Source: Verrucomicrobia bacterium 12-59-8 | Lineage (GTDB): Bacteria > Verrucomicrobiota > Verrucomicrobiae > Verrucomicrobiales > Verrucomicrobiaceae | Direction: 5' to 3' | Length of the DNA stretch: 28,879 nucleotides | Assembly: GCA_002279765.1 (NCBI GenBank) | Contig: NCCR01000039.1 | Coordinates: 1-28,879, forward strand | Shown: positions 17,934 through 26,074 of the stretch, one piece after another | How positions within the stretch are numbered: position 1 is the first letter of the stretch | How the letters are laid out: the number at the start of each line of letters is the position of its first letter | The notes under the pieces: generated by a model | Database searches by the model: none | What the model saw: only the letters and a program-made list of their open reading frames with translations | What the model was told of the DNA's origin: nothing | Position numbers and translations under genes: made by a program

Positions 17934-19667
17934 TCACCGCACTGCCGCCCGGATCGCTGGCACTAGCAGCTCCGCGACGAGCTGCTGGCCGAGGTCGTTC
18001 GGGTGCATGCCGTCCAGCAGGAGCCCGTCGATGGTGGTTTGGTGCTGCGCGGCAAAATCAGGGTAGGCCGCACGGACATCCACCAGAGGCACCTTCAGCT
18101 CCGCAGCGAGTTCGCGCAGGGCGTCGTTGTAGCCGACGAGCGTGGCGGAGTCGAAGCCGTCTTCGGCAGCGGGGTTGTAGGGCGGTTTGCCGTAAAGCTC
18201 GCGCAGTTTGGAGGTCCAGCGCAGCGGATTGGTCGTCATGAGGATGACTTTGGCCTTCGCCTCCTGCGCAGCGGCGATCATGCGGCGCAGATTGGCGAGG
18301 TATTCGGCCAGAGGCACGCGCGGCGTGGTAGCGGGCGGGTTCTTCCAGACATCCACGCAGGAGTCATTGATGCCGAACTGCATCACGATGATGCGCGGCT
18401 GGTACTTGAGCACGTCGTTTTGCAGACGCTTGAGCGCGTCCCATGTGGTGTTGCCGCCGATGCCGGCATTATGAACTCCGAGCGATGAGCCGATGCTTTG
18501 CAGCGCCGTCTCCACCCGAGTGGCATACACCTTGAGGCTGCCACGCGGCGCAGTGGTCGAATCTCCAAACATGACGATGCCGCCGGTCTTGGGCTCCTTT
18601 TTTGGCGGTGGGACGAAGACCGGAATCTCACCGGCAGCGAGGTCGGTGGTGTTGATCTTCATGCGCAGACCGCCCTGCATGGTGGTGATCCACAGCTCGC
18701 CGGGCTTGCGCTCGTAGAGGTAGGGATACGACACCCGGCCACCCGGGACGTAATTCGCCGCCACGATGACCGGCTTTGACCAGGTGGCGGTTTCATCGTC
18801 CGAAAAGGCGAGCGACAGCTCTACCCGGCTGGAGCCGCTCTTCGGATCATGCCTTGGCGGCGCATTCCACAGCAGCGCAATGCGGCCATCGCTCAAACGA
18901 GCCAACTGCGGGCAGCAGGTGACGGAGGCGATCTTCGTGGCCTGCAGGCCGGTCCATTTCAACCCATCTCGCGAAGTTGCCTCCCACAGTATGCCCGACT
19001 CCGTGCGCAGGAGCAGGTAGAGCGAGCCATCTTTGCGCTCGACGACGCTGCCTTCGATGGAGCCCGCGTGATCGTGCGCACCGATGCCGTAGTCGAGCAC
19101 ATCGCCACGCTGCCAGTTTTTCCCGAGATCATCCGAAACCCACATGACCGTGGCATGCCGCCATTGTGGGATGATCTCCTGCCCCACGAGCACGATGCGG
19201 CCCGACTTCATCTGGATCATCGAATGAATGCAGCCGCACCACGGCGTGCTGAGCAGCACCGGCGTCTCCCAGGTTTTACCATCGTCCGTGCTGCGGCAGG
19301 AATAGGTCGGCAGCACAAAGGCCTGCCAGTCCACGCCCGGTTCACCCCAGCGCCAGCCTTTGGGCGTTTTCTTTCCCATGCCGTTCATCCATGCCGAGAT
19401 GATGACGCCCTCGCGGGTGCGCAGCAGCGCACGCTCGTTGCTGACATTGAACTTCGCCGACTCCGCAAACAACGGCGTGCTACTCCAGGTGCGGCCTTCG
19501 TCGGCACTGCGCAGCGCATTCTTCGCATCCATGCACAACACGCCACCGTCTGCCGTGGTGACAAACGGCCCCTGATGCGTGAAGGGCAGCGTCGTTGCCT
19601 TGGGGTGGAGCGTGGGTGAGTCAGCCGCGAAAGCGGTCACACTGAAGAGCAGGAGGAACAGTTTCAT
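17934..19667 (-). CDS. Fusion of Asp-box (sialidase-like) propeller and SGNH/GDSL esterase
   Basis: This 577-residue secreted protein has two catalytic-type modules. The signal peptide is 1-15 (MKLFLLLFSVTAFAA). Residues about 20-345 form an Asp-box propeller with SADEGRTW, STDDGKTW, SDDLGKNW and further degenerate boxes. After a Pro/Lys linker (VPPPKKEPK, 352-360) comes a complete SGNH hydrolase. It has nucleophile Ser370 in FGDSTT, block II GIGGNTT at 403-409, block III Asn434 in GINDS, and the Asp552/His555 dyad in DGMHPND. A sialidase-like enzyme joined to an esterase would suit removal of an acetylated terminal sugar. The classical FRIP arginine motif is not evident, so 'sialidase' is a family label only. 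GGAGAG lies upstream of the ATG. It is last in a three-gene operon. Confidence 0.9.
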   Translation of the reverse strand: MKLFLLLFSVTAFAADSPTLHPKATTLPFTHQGPFVTTADGGVLCMDAKNALRSADEGRTWSSTPLFAESAKFNVSNERALLRTREGVIISAWMNGMGKKTPKGWRWGEPGVDWQAFVLPTYSCRSTDDGKTWETPVLLSTPWCGCIHSMIQMKSGRIVLVGQEIIPQWRHATVMWVSDDLGKNWQRGDVLDYGIGAHDHAGSIEGSVVERKDGSLYLLLRTESGILWEATSRDGLKWTGLQATKIASVTCCPQLARLSDGRIALLWNAPPRHDPKSGSSRVELSLAFSDDETATWSKPVIVAANYVPGGRVSYPYLYERKPGELWITTMQGGLRMKINTTDLAAGEIPVFVPPPKKEPKTGGIVMFGDSTTAPRGSLKVYATRVETALQSIGSSLGVHNAGIGGNTTWDALKRLQNDVLKYQPRIIVMQFGINDSCVDVWKNPPATTPRVPLAEYLANLRRMIAAAQEAKAKVILMTTNPLRWTSKLRELYGKPPYNPAAEDGFDSATLVGYNDALRELAAELKVPLVDVRAAYPDFAAQHQTTIDGLLLDGMHPNDLGQQLVAELLVPAIRAAVR

Positions 19668-19699
19668 GGTGGTTCTCTCCTATGCGGCGGCAAGGGCTT

Positions 19700-20827
19700 T
19701 CATGGCTTCACAAGGGCATCGGTGGTTTTCAAATCGAAGCGCACACTCACGACGGAGTTCTTCTCCTTGCCGGGCGCGAGCTTGAGGTAAGTCGTCGCCA
19801 CGATGGTGCCGTCCGGCAGTAGCTCCACGCCGGGGTAGCCGCAGTCGCCAAAACGTTCGGCGTAGCTGTGGAGCAGCTTGATGCGGTACTGGCCGGGCTT
19901 GCCGTTCTTGATGTCATCATAGGTCCCCACCCAGGCGACGAAGTGCCCTTTGGTCGGACTGTTGAGCGCTTGGTCACGGAAGGCCACGACCATGCGGCCG
20001 TCTTGGGTGAAGACGCCGGCATGGCGGTCTCCGGTGAGGCCCCAGGGCGTGTTCACAGGTGTGCTCCAGGTTTTGCCTTCATCCTGACTGAACATCAGGA
20101 GGCTGCGCTCTTTGTGCGTGTTTTCGCGCAGGAGGCAGCAGAGTTCGGCACCGTCTGGCGAACGGAATACAAAGGGTTCGCAGGGGTTCTTGCCTTCAAT
20201 GGCTGCGACGACCTTCGGCTCGCTCCAGGTGAAACCGCCGTCAGCGGTGATGGTCTGCAGCACTTCGAGCGGGGCCTTGTCCGCGCCGCCGGGGCCACGG
20301 TGATAGAGGCCGAGGTAAGAGCCATCCTTGAGCCGCACGATGCTGCTGAAGGTCATCACGCAGGGAAAGCCGAGTGGGGGCATCTCCTTCCACGTACTGC
20401 CGCCGTCCTCGCTCATGATGCTGGGCATGCCGGGGCCTTTGCGCGTGCCCTTCGCGGCGGAAAACACCCACAGGCGCTCCTTGCCCGCCGGATCAGTCAT
20501 GCGGTAGATGCTGGGGCAGTTCATATGCGTCTTGTAGCCGGGTGGCATGAGTTCGTCGATGCGCGTCCACGTCACGCCACCGTCGCTGCTGCGCGCCATC
20601 GGTCCCGCCGCGCCACCGTGATTGATGCACCACACGCAGAAGATCGTCTTGCCGTCTGGCATCAGGGTCGTCGTCGGGTGGCCCTGATAAACCTCCTCCG
20701 TCCCCTGGGCGATGACGGTCTGGCGGTCCTTCTGTCCCGAGATGTCCGCGAGAGGCAGATCCGGCTTGTCCTCGGCGGCAGAGTTCAGGACTGTGGCGAA
20801 AAGCAGAGCGGCGGTGAGAGTACGCAT
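19700..20827 (-). CDS. Secreted sialidase-superfamily (Asp-box) protein
   Basis: This 375-residue protein has a signal peptide ([19 protein letters not shown]) and a six-bladed-type propeller. Four clear Asp boxes are [24 protein letters not shown] and SQDEGKTW. Other family-like segments are [15 protein letters not shown] near residue 48 and [19 protein letters not shown] near the end, which place a conserved Gly-Tyr-Pro in the last blade. It would be labelled exo-alpha-sialidase, but no FRIP motif is visible. It lies 54 bp after the unknown secreted protein and 32 bp before the propeller-SGNH fusion, so the three are likely co-transcribed. The two Asp-box proteins may act on different linkages of one glycan; that is an inference. 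Confidence 0.86.
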   Translation of the reverse strand: MRTLTAALLFATVLNSAAEDKPDLPLADISGQKDRQTVIAQGTEEVYQGHPTTTLMPDGKTIFCVWCINHGGAAGPMARSSDGGVTWTRIDELMPPGYKTHMNCPSIYRMTDPAGKERLWVFSAAKGTRKGPGMPSIMSEDGGSTWKEMPPLGFPCVMTFSSIVRLKDGSYLGLYHRGPGGADKAPLEVLQTITADGGFTWSEPKVVAAIEGKNPCEPFVFRSPDGAELCCLLRENTHKERSLLMFSQDEGKTWSTPVNTPWGLTGDRHAGVFTQDGRMVVAFRDQALNSPTKGHFVAWVGTYDDIKNGKPGQYRIKLLHSYAERFGDCGYPGVELLPDGTIVATTYLKLAPGKEKNSVVSVRFDLKTTDALVKP

Positions 20828-20881
20828 GGAGAACCATCAACGTTCTCCGCACCCGCAAACTCGCGGCGGATTGCTGACTTA

Positions 20882-21769
20882 CTATTGGTTTTGAAGCCGT
20901 GCCGCCAGCGCGCGTGCGGCGGTTTCCCAGGTTTCCGGCGGGCTGGTGCCGAAGGCGGTGACCATGCGCCAGGTGCCGGTGAATCCGGCGGGCACGGTGG
21001 CGCTGCTGAAGCACTTGAGGTAAAGCTTGCGGTAGGTGCCGGGCACGTTCCAAATCGTGGCGATGTGGCCGCCCAGCTCCGGTGTCTGCAGCAGGCGCGA
21101 AACGGCGAACTGCCCGCTCTGCGGCTCATACACGGCCATCCAGTCCACGTGCTTGTTGATGTAAAACTTCCGCGCCACCTCCGCGTCATCGTGCAGTGGG
21201 CCGGAGATGGTATGGTCTGGTAGGGCATCGCTGCCTGCGAGAAAAGCGGAGACCGTGGGCCGCCATGCGTGCATGAAATGGTACACCAGCTTCAACGGCA
21301 CGGCCTCGGCGGTGTACACCGTGGTGGTTTCATACAGGCGGTGGTCTTTGATCTCGGTGACGTTGGTCAGGTCAAAGGCGCGGATGCGTGACTTCCGCTC
21401 CAGGCGAAAGGTGCCGCCCTTGAGCTCGGCGGTGGATGCCTCGATGCGTTTATTATCGAGGAAGAAGTCGAGCGACCGCAGCTTCTCGGGTTCGTTCTCC
21501 AGATGCGCGGTGCCGATGAAGCCGACATCAGGAAATGAAAACACGGTGCCGTAGGCGCTGCTCTCGGTGGTCATCGCCTTGCCACGAAAATCAATGCGGC
21601 CCGGCGTCCACTGCGTGACCTGGCGCAGCAGCAGCGTCACATCGCCGCAGGTGACGGTGATGCGTGGCAGATCGGGACCGAGGTTGGGCTTGAAGGGCTC
21701 TTTGGCAGAGACAAAACCCGTGAGGGCGAGGCCGAGCGCCATCCATGAAATGCGTGGAGAATCAAACAT
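20882..21769 (-). CDS. Secreted protein of unknown function, first gene of the minus-strand glycan operon
   Basis: I do not recognise a family for this 295-residue protein. The N-terminus (MFDSPRISWMALGLALTGFVSA) is a plausible signal peptide. The rest alternates short beta-strand-like segments, such as ITVTCGDVTLLLRQV, GTVFSFPDVGFIGTAH, TFRLERKSRIRAFDLT and LYETTTVYTAEAVPLKLVYHF. This suggests an all-beta sandwich, perhaps like galactose-mutarotase or carbohydrate-binding folds. A Trp/Tyr/His-rich stretch (DWMAVYEPQSGQFAVSR near 210) could be a sugar site. It starts the operon with two Asp-box proteins, which supports a role in glycan binding or processing. Confidence 0.7.
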   Translation of the reverse strand: MFDSPRISWMALGLALTGFVSAKEPFKPNLGPDLPRITVTCGDVTLLLRQVTQWTPGRIDFRGKAMTTESSAYGTVFSFPDVGFIGTAHLENEPEKLRSLDFFLDNKRIEASTAELKGGTFRLERKSRIRAFDLTNVTEIKDHRLYETTTVYTAEAVPLKLVYHFMHAWRPTVSAFLAGSDALPDHTISGPLHDDAEVARKFYINKHVDWMAVYEPQSGQFAVSRLLQTPELGGHIATIWNVPGTYRKLYLKCFSSATVPAGFTGTWRMVTAFGTSPPETWETAARALAARLQNQ

Positions 21770-21827
21770 GCGCGAGGACTACGCCGCAGCCGTGCGGCCT
21801 TTCGCGCTCAAACATCCGTCTGAGCCG

Positions 21828-22079
21828 TTATTTCCGGAACGACTTCAGGAAATTGAAGATCAGCCAGATCTGCGCGAAGCCCACGGCGATGAGCAGGAGG
21901 CCGAGCTCGAAGGCGTTGTCCTCCTTCGGCACGGCCAGCCGCAGGATGAACGCCAGCATGATGAGGCTGGCGAAGGACAGCGCCGCCCCGATCGCTGGAC
22001 TGGCACCCGAGTCCTGCTCTGGCGTGGGAGCATACGACGGGCATTCGTTCTTCCTGGGATCGTCGGGATCTTCGCTCAT
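21828..22079 (-). CDS. Small two-helix membrane protein
   Basis: This 83-residue protein starts at ATG 22079 (MSEDPDDPRKNE); the longer open frame upstream reads as non-coding. A polar Asp/Pro-rich N-terminus of about 30 residues precedes two hydrophobic helices (AALSFASLIMLAFILRLAV at about 34-52 and LGLLLIAVGFAQIWLIFNFL at about 60-79), and the protein ends in KSFRK. No family is recognised. It would sit in the inner membrane with a short loop (PKEDNAFE) between helices. It stands alone between the glycan operon and the Sel1 gene on the same strand. Confidence 0.6.
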   Translation of the reverse strand: MSEDPDDPRKNECPSYAPTPEQDSGASPAIGAALSFASLIMLAFILRLAVPKEDNAFELGLLLIAVGFAQIWLIFNFLKSFRK

Positions 22080-22281
22080 GGCTGTGCGACGTGAAGGGTT
22101 GGGAGCTGAAGGCGCGTGCGGGAGCGGTCTCCACGCCGGGATTCGCCCGTGGACTGTCCCTCCACAAACGTTCACTGGCATGTCAAACTTCCGAACCATT
22201 GGTGGCCGGGCCTTTTTTAGCCGGAGCGTGTTTGAGAAAGGGCCGTTGGGGCACCTGGCAGGAAGCAGGCGGCGGTCTGTT

Positions 22282-23568
22282 CTAGTTCGCCGGCTTCCAC
22301 TCGCGCGCCAGCCGGACGGCCTCGATGATTTGTTCGCGCTTCATGGTTGCCTCGAGCGTGATCTGATGGATCTCAGCTATTTCATGGCCTTGCGCAGAGG
22401 CCAGACGGCACCACTTCAGGGCCTCGACCAGCTGCAGCTCGACGCCTTGGCCTTGCTCATACTGAAGGCTCAGGGCGAACTGACCGGCGGCATCGCCGCG
22501 CTCCGCCGCTGCGCGAAACAGCTTCACGGCCTCGGCGGCATCCTGCGGCACGCCCTCCCCTTTGAGATGACATTCGCCCAACCCGATCTGAGCTGCGGGA
22601 AAATGTTGCTCCGCCGCCTTGCGGAACCAGTCCACGGCTTCAGCGATGTTCCGGTCCACGCCGGTACCATGGAGGTAGGCCACCGCCAGCTTCGTCTGGG
22701 CGTCCGCATCGCCCTGTTCCGCCGCCTTGCGAAACCATTTCACCGCTTCGGCCTCATCACGCTCCACACCCGAGCCGAGCATGTAGCTCACGCCCATTTC
22801 CATCTGCGCCGGGGCATACTCCTGCTCCGCCGCTTTGCGGAGCCAGCTTTGTGCCTGTTTGAGATCCAGGGTGACTCCCGCTCCCAGAGAGTAGGCCAGA
22901 CCCAGTTTCATCTGCGCTTCGGCATCGCCTTGCTCCGCCGCCTTGCGATACCATTTCACCCCTTCGGGAAGATCCTGCGGCAAGCGCACTCCCTGGATGC
23001 AGGTGTTGCCCAGGAGCTTCTGCGCATTGAGATCGCCCTGCTCAGCGGCTTTGCGAAACCACTTCACCGCTTCAGCCGCGTCCTGCATGACGCCCTCGCC
23101 ATCGAAGTAGGCCACCCCCAGCTCCACCTGCGCATCGGCATCGCCCCGCTCCGCCGCCTGGCGGAGCCACTTCAGGCCCTCGGCGATGTCCTTTGGCACG
23201 CCTGAGCCCAGGCTGTAGCAGACGCCCAGCTGCTTCATGGCACCGGCATTATTCTGCGCTGCCGCCAGGTGCAGCCACTTCACCGCCTCCACGGCATCCT
23301 GCGGCACGCCGACTCCCAGCAGGCAGCACATGCCCAGCCGCCGCTGCGCATCCGCATGGCCCTGGGCCACGGCCTTGCGGAACCACTTCACCGCCTCCGT
23401 GTCGCTCTCCTCGACGCCCTTCCCGTTGATGTAGCGCAGGCCCAGTTCATACTGCGCCTCAGCGATCCCCTGCTCCGCGTCGGCGCGCGTTTCTTCCAGA
23501 TTTTTGGCCTGCAGCGACGACGACACTATCATGCCTGCAGCAAGCAGCACAGCCAGGTGGGTTTTCAT
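22282..23568 (-). CDS. Secreted Sel1-repeat (TPR-like) protein
   Basis: This 428-residue protein has a signal peptide (MKTHLAVLLAAGMIVSSSLQA; ATG at 23568, preferred to one seven codons upstream). Ten full 36-residue Sel1 repeats and one degenerate repeat follow. The repeat pattern is A-A-E-Q-G-D-A-x-A-Q-x-x-L-G-x-x-Y-x-x-G-x-G-V-x-x-D, then AVKWFRK. Repeat 5 departs from the consensus (NTCIQGVRLPQD) and repeat 11 is shortened. Sel1 proteins are helical solenoids that scaffold protein complexes, in secreted form often at the envelope or in interaction with other cells. No enzymatic domain is present. The DNA is strongly repetitive at 108-bp period, which may allow repeat number to vary between strains. 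Confidence 0.92.
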   Translation of the reverse strand: MKTHLAVLLAAGMIVSSSLQAKNLEETRADAEQGIAEAQYELGLRYINGKGVEESDTEAVKWFRKAVAQGHADAQRRLGMCCLLGVGVPQDAVEAVKWLHLAAAQNNAGAMKQLGVCYSLGSGVPKDIAEGLKWLRQAAERGDADAQVELGVAYFDGEGVMQDAAEAVKWFRKAAEQGDLNAQKLLGNTCIQGVRLPQDLPEGVKWYRKAAEQGDAEAQMKLGLAYSLGAGVTLDLKQAQSWLRKAAEQEYAPAQMEMGVSYMLGSGVERDEAEAVKWFRKAAEQGDADAQTKLAVAYLHGTGVDRNIAEAVDWFRKAAEQHFPAAQIGLGECHLKGEGVPQDAAEAVKLFRAAAERGDAAGQFALSLQYEQGQGVELQLVEALKWCRLASAQGHEIAEIHQITLEATMKREQIIEAVRLAREWKPAN

Positions 23569-23893
23569 GATCCGAAGGAAGAAAGTCACGCGTCAGAAGC
23601 AGGGTGAAGCAGCCTGTCCTTTTAGATGATCCATGAAGATCAGCCACACCTTTTTTGCGGCGATATGCGCCTCTGCCAGCGGCAGGCACCCCGGCTGCGC
23701 ACTGGGCATGCGCCGACCTGGATTTCCGACACCGATGCATGAGCTTCATCAAGCCCATCCTCCAAACCACGGATGGACGCCCCCGATGGCATGCCCCCCT
23801 TTGAGAAACGTTGAAGAGGAATTCGTCCCCCCCTGGGTTCTGCGAATCCAGGGGGCTATGCGATGCAAGCCCTCCTGGGCCTGTCATGGCAAA
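23569..23893. other. Intergenic stretch with one strong hairpin
   Basis: These 325 bp have no supported gene; the open frames here are antisense shadows. At 23829-23855 there is a 12-bp stem (CCCCCTGGGTTC / GAATCCAGGGGG, including one G-T pair, loop TGC). It lies about 40 bp beyond the stop of the minus-strand tail-anchored protein gene and may end its transcript, but no T-run follows. Confidence 0.5.
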
Positions 23894-25474
23894 CTACTTT
23901 TTCTTTTTGCCGCCGCCCAGCAGGGCGAGCAGGAGCACCACTGCGACGATGCCAATACCGATGAGGATCATGTTCATGGTGCTCATGCCCTCCTCTTCAG
24001 GAGCAGGCATAGGTGCCGCCGGCGGCTGGGCGTAGCCGGGTTGTTGAGGCTGCTGCGCGTAACCGGGCTGGGCGTAGCCTGGTTGCTGAGGCTGTTGCGG
24101 CTGGCCCTGAGGATAGGCACCAGGTGCGGTGCCGGGAGGCACACCGCCGGGCTGGGCTGGGTAGCCGGGTTGCGTTGCGGGCATGGCTCCAGGAGCAGGG
24201 GCAGCGCCTGGGGCAGGAGCAGGAGTGCCGGCAGCGGCGGCGGCAAGCGCCGCTGCCACCTTGTCATCCATGCCTGGGGTGGCCGTGCCGGCGATGGCTG
24301 AGGAACCGCCCGCAGCACCGGCTGCGGCTGGCTGCGGCTGTCCGGGCGTGGCGTTCACCTGCTGGGAAAAGTAGGCATGGCGTTGGCGGTAGTTGGAAAA
24401 GACGGCGCGATAGAACTCTATGCTCTTCGCATTAGCGCCGCCTGCCGCCGCTTCACCTTCGACAATGGCCTCGCCCATCTTGGCCAGTTCCGCCTTGTCC
24501 TTGCCGGCCTTGGCATCCGCACGCATGAGCCGTGCGATGGCCTCGTTGGCTTTGGTGATGACGCCAAGGTCGAGATCTTTGAGACGATCCTTTTCTTCGG
24601 TGACGGATTTGGCGAGCGGCTTCAAGCTCTCCAGTTCGTACTTGTTAGGGGTGTACCATTTGGTGGACTTGCGTTCCTGGTCATAGTTGGCCAGCCAGTT
24701 TTCTTTTTCGCGTTTGATGGCGTCTTTGAAGCGCGAAAGGTCCGGCTCGATGAGCTTTTTCTCACCCTCCTCGCGCAGCCTCTGCAGGGTGGGCTGGTCC
24801 TGGATCATCTGCGTGAGCTGCTTTTCGTACGTTGTCAGAACGGTGAGGATCTCCTCGACGGCTTTGGGATAATAAACCGAGGCGGGATAGCCGCTGCGTG
24901 GGTCGGTGAGTTTGTCGAATTCCTTGAGTGCGCCTGAATAGTCCTTGGCCTCCCGTTTCGCCAGCATCGCCGCGCGGATGGCGTAGGCTTTGATGTTGAG
25001 GCTTTCCGCCTTGGCCTCTTCACGGGTGAGCCATTTGCCTTCGAGCTTGGCGCCGCCTGCGACGACCTTTTCCTTTTCCTCCTGAACGTCTTTGACCATT
25101 TTCTCCACTTCAGCCGCCTCTTTGGTGCCGGGGTAGCGGTTCAGGAAGGGACGCAGGCGGTCCTGGATGAGCTGCTCGTACTGCTCCGCAGACTGCAGGT
25201 CTCCGGTGGGAACGTACTTGCGCAGTTCGAGTATTTCCACCTCCTCCGGCTTCTGCTTGAGGATGCCGCCTTCGGCGATTTCGCTGCGGGGAATGTCTTT
25301 GTCATCCCAGATCTTCGGTGTCAGACGATACCGCATGTGGATGGAGGTGGGCGTCTCCGCCGTGATGTTGCCCTCCAGCTTTTTGCCGTCCTTGAGGGTC
25401 ACGATGTCAGCGTGCAAAAATCCGGCGCTGCAGGCGAGGGCAAAAACGGCGGATTGGGAGCGGCTCAATTTCAT
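23894..25474 (-). CDS. Large exported, tail-anchored protein of unknown function
   Basis: This 526-residue protein starts at ATG 25474, which gives a signal peptide (MKLSRSQSAVFALACSAGFLHA). Next is a beta domain opening DIVTLKDGKKLEGNITAETP. From about residue 85 to 385 it is strongly helical, with Lys/Glu-rich coiled-coil character (EKMVKDVQEEKEKVV, REEGEKKLIEP). A low-complexity Ala/Pro/Gln/Gly region follows (about 395-495) with repeats of the type QPGYAQ and PQQP. The C-terminus is one transmembrane helix (MILIGIGIVAVVLLLALLGG) with a KKKK tail. The topology implies an envelope protein with a large periplasmic part. I do not recognise the family. It precedes no obvious partner; the next gene upstream is jag. 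Confidence 0.75.
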   Translation of the reverse strand: MKLSRSQSAVFALACSAGFLHADIVTLKDGKKLEGNITAETPTSIHMRYRLTPKIWDDKDIPRSEIAEGGILKQKPEEVEILELRKYVPTGDLQSAEQYEQLIQDRLRPFLNRYPGTKEAAEVEKMVKDVQEEKEKVVAGGAKLEGKWLTREEAKAESLNIKAYAIRAAMLAKREAKDYSGALKEFDKLTDPRSGYPASVYYPKAVEEILTVLTTYEKQLTQMIQDQPTLQRLREEGEKKLIEPDLSRFKDAIKREKENWLANYDQERKSTKWYTPNKYELESLKPLAKSVTEEKDRLKDLDLGVITKANEAIARLMRADAKAGKDKAELAKMGEAIVEGEAAAGGANAKSIEFYRAVFSNYRQRHAYFSQQVNATPGQPQPAAAGAAGGSSAIAGTATPGMDDKVAAALAAAAAGTPAPAPGAAPAPGAMPATQPGYPAQPGGVPPGTAPGAYPQGQPQQPQQPGYAQPGYAQQPQQPGYAQPPAAPMPAPEEEGMSTMNMILIGIGIVAVVLLLALLGGGKKKK

Positions 25475-25612
25475 GGGAAATGCAGGGTGGGATGAAGATG
25501 GGGCGGTGTTTTGCAGGTGCGCAACAATTTGCGCGAGTATTGAGAAATAACTCAAAACCACACCACGAGTAAAGAACGAAGCAAATTTTCCTTTGTCGGA
25601 AGTGGGGCGGGC

Positions 25613-26068
25613 CTAGCTGGAGCGGCGTTTGAGCACGATGCGCTTGAAGCGGGCATTGCCGTCCTGGCTCACGCTCATGACTTCGGGATCGTTGACGAAG
25701 ACGTTGTGGATGAGGCGGCGGTAGTAGCTGTTCATCGGCGGCAGATCGGCGCTCTGGCCGGTGGTGCGCACGCGGTCGCCCAGCTCCTTGGCGCGGGCCA
25801 CCATCTTGTCCTCACGCATGGAGCGGTAGAACTCCACGTCCACCCGGATGCGCGGGGCGTCCTGGAGGTGGCGCTGTAGGACGCGGTTTACCAGATACTG
25901 GATGTCCTCCAATGTCTCCCCCCGGCGGCCGATGAGAGCGTCCGAATCGTCCGTGAGCACCTGCAGCGTGGGGCCGTCGGGGCCATTGTCCTCCTCGATC
26001 TGGACCACGAAGCCCAGATAACCGAGCATGGTGTCGAGAATATGGCGTGAGTGTTCGAGGGGAGTCAT
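25613..26068 (-). CDS. jag: Jag/SpoIIIJ-associated RNA-binding protein (KH + R3H domains)
   Basis: This 151-residue cytoplasmic RNA-binding protein has a KH domain at about 30-75 with the GxxG loop G-R-R-G (47-50 in LIGRRGETLEDIQYL). An R3H domain follows at about 95-150 with the RxxxH core Arg117-His121 (YYRRLIHNVF). The N-terminal Jag_N domain of many homologues is absent, so the protein is shorter than the usual 200+ residues. It lies 6 bp after yidC on the same strand. A GGGAGG sequence inside the last yidC codons serves as its Shine-Dalgarno, which implies translational coupling. Gene order yidD-yidC-jag is the conserved one. KhpB/EloR-type proteins affect cell-wall growth in Gram-positives; the role here is not established. 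Confidence 0.93.
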   Translation of the reverse strand: MTPLEHSRHILDTMLGYLGFVVQIEEDNGPDGPTLQVLTDDSDALIGRRGETLEDIQYLVNRVLQRHLQDAPRIRVDVEFYRSMREDKMVARAKELGDRVRTTGQSADLPPMNSYYRRLIHNVFVNDPEVMSVSQDGNARFKRIVLKRRSS

Positions 26069-26074
26069 GGAGCA

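Noticed and set aside
19868..21223. 451-codon plus-strand frame
   Set aside because: It is antisense to the Asp-box gene and the unknown secreted protein gene, both of which have signal peptides and family motifs; this frame has none.
22196..22225. Hairpin-like GGCCGGGCC-TTTTTT-AGCCGG near the end of the Sel1 gene
   Set aside because: The stem is only about 4-5 bp with an AT loop, too weak to call a terminator.
21745..23205. 486-codon plus-strand frame with internal repetition
   Set aside because: The apparent repeats only mirror the Sel1 repeats encoded on the minus strand.
22282..23568. CRISPR-like periodic repeat
   Set aside because: The 108-bp periodicity comes from the 36-residue Sel1 protein repeats; there are no identical short repeats with unique spacers.
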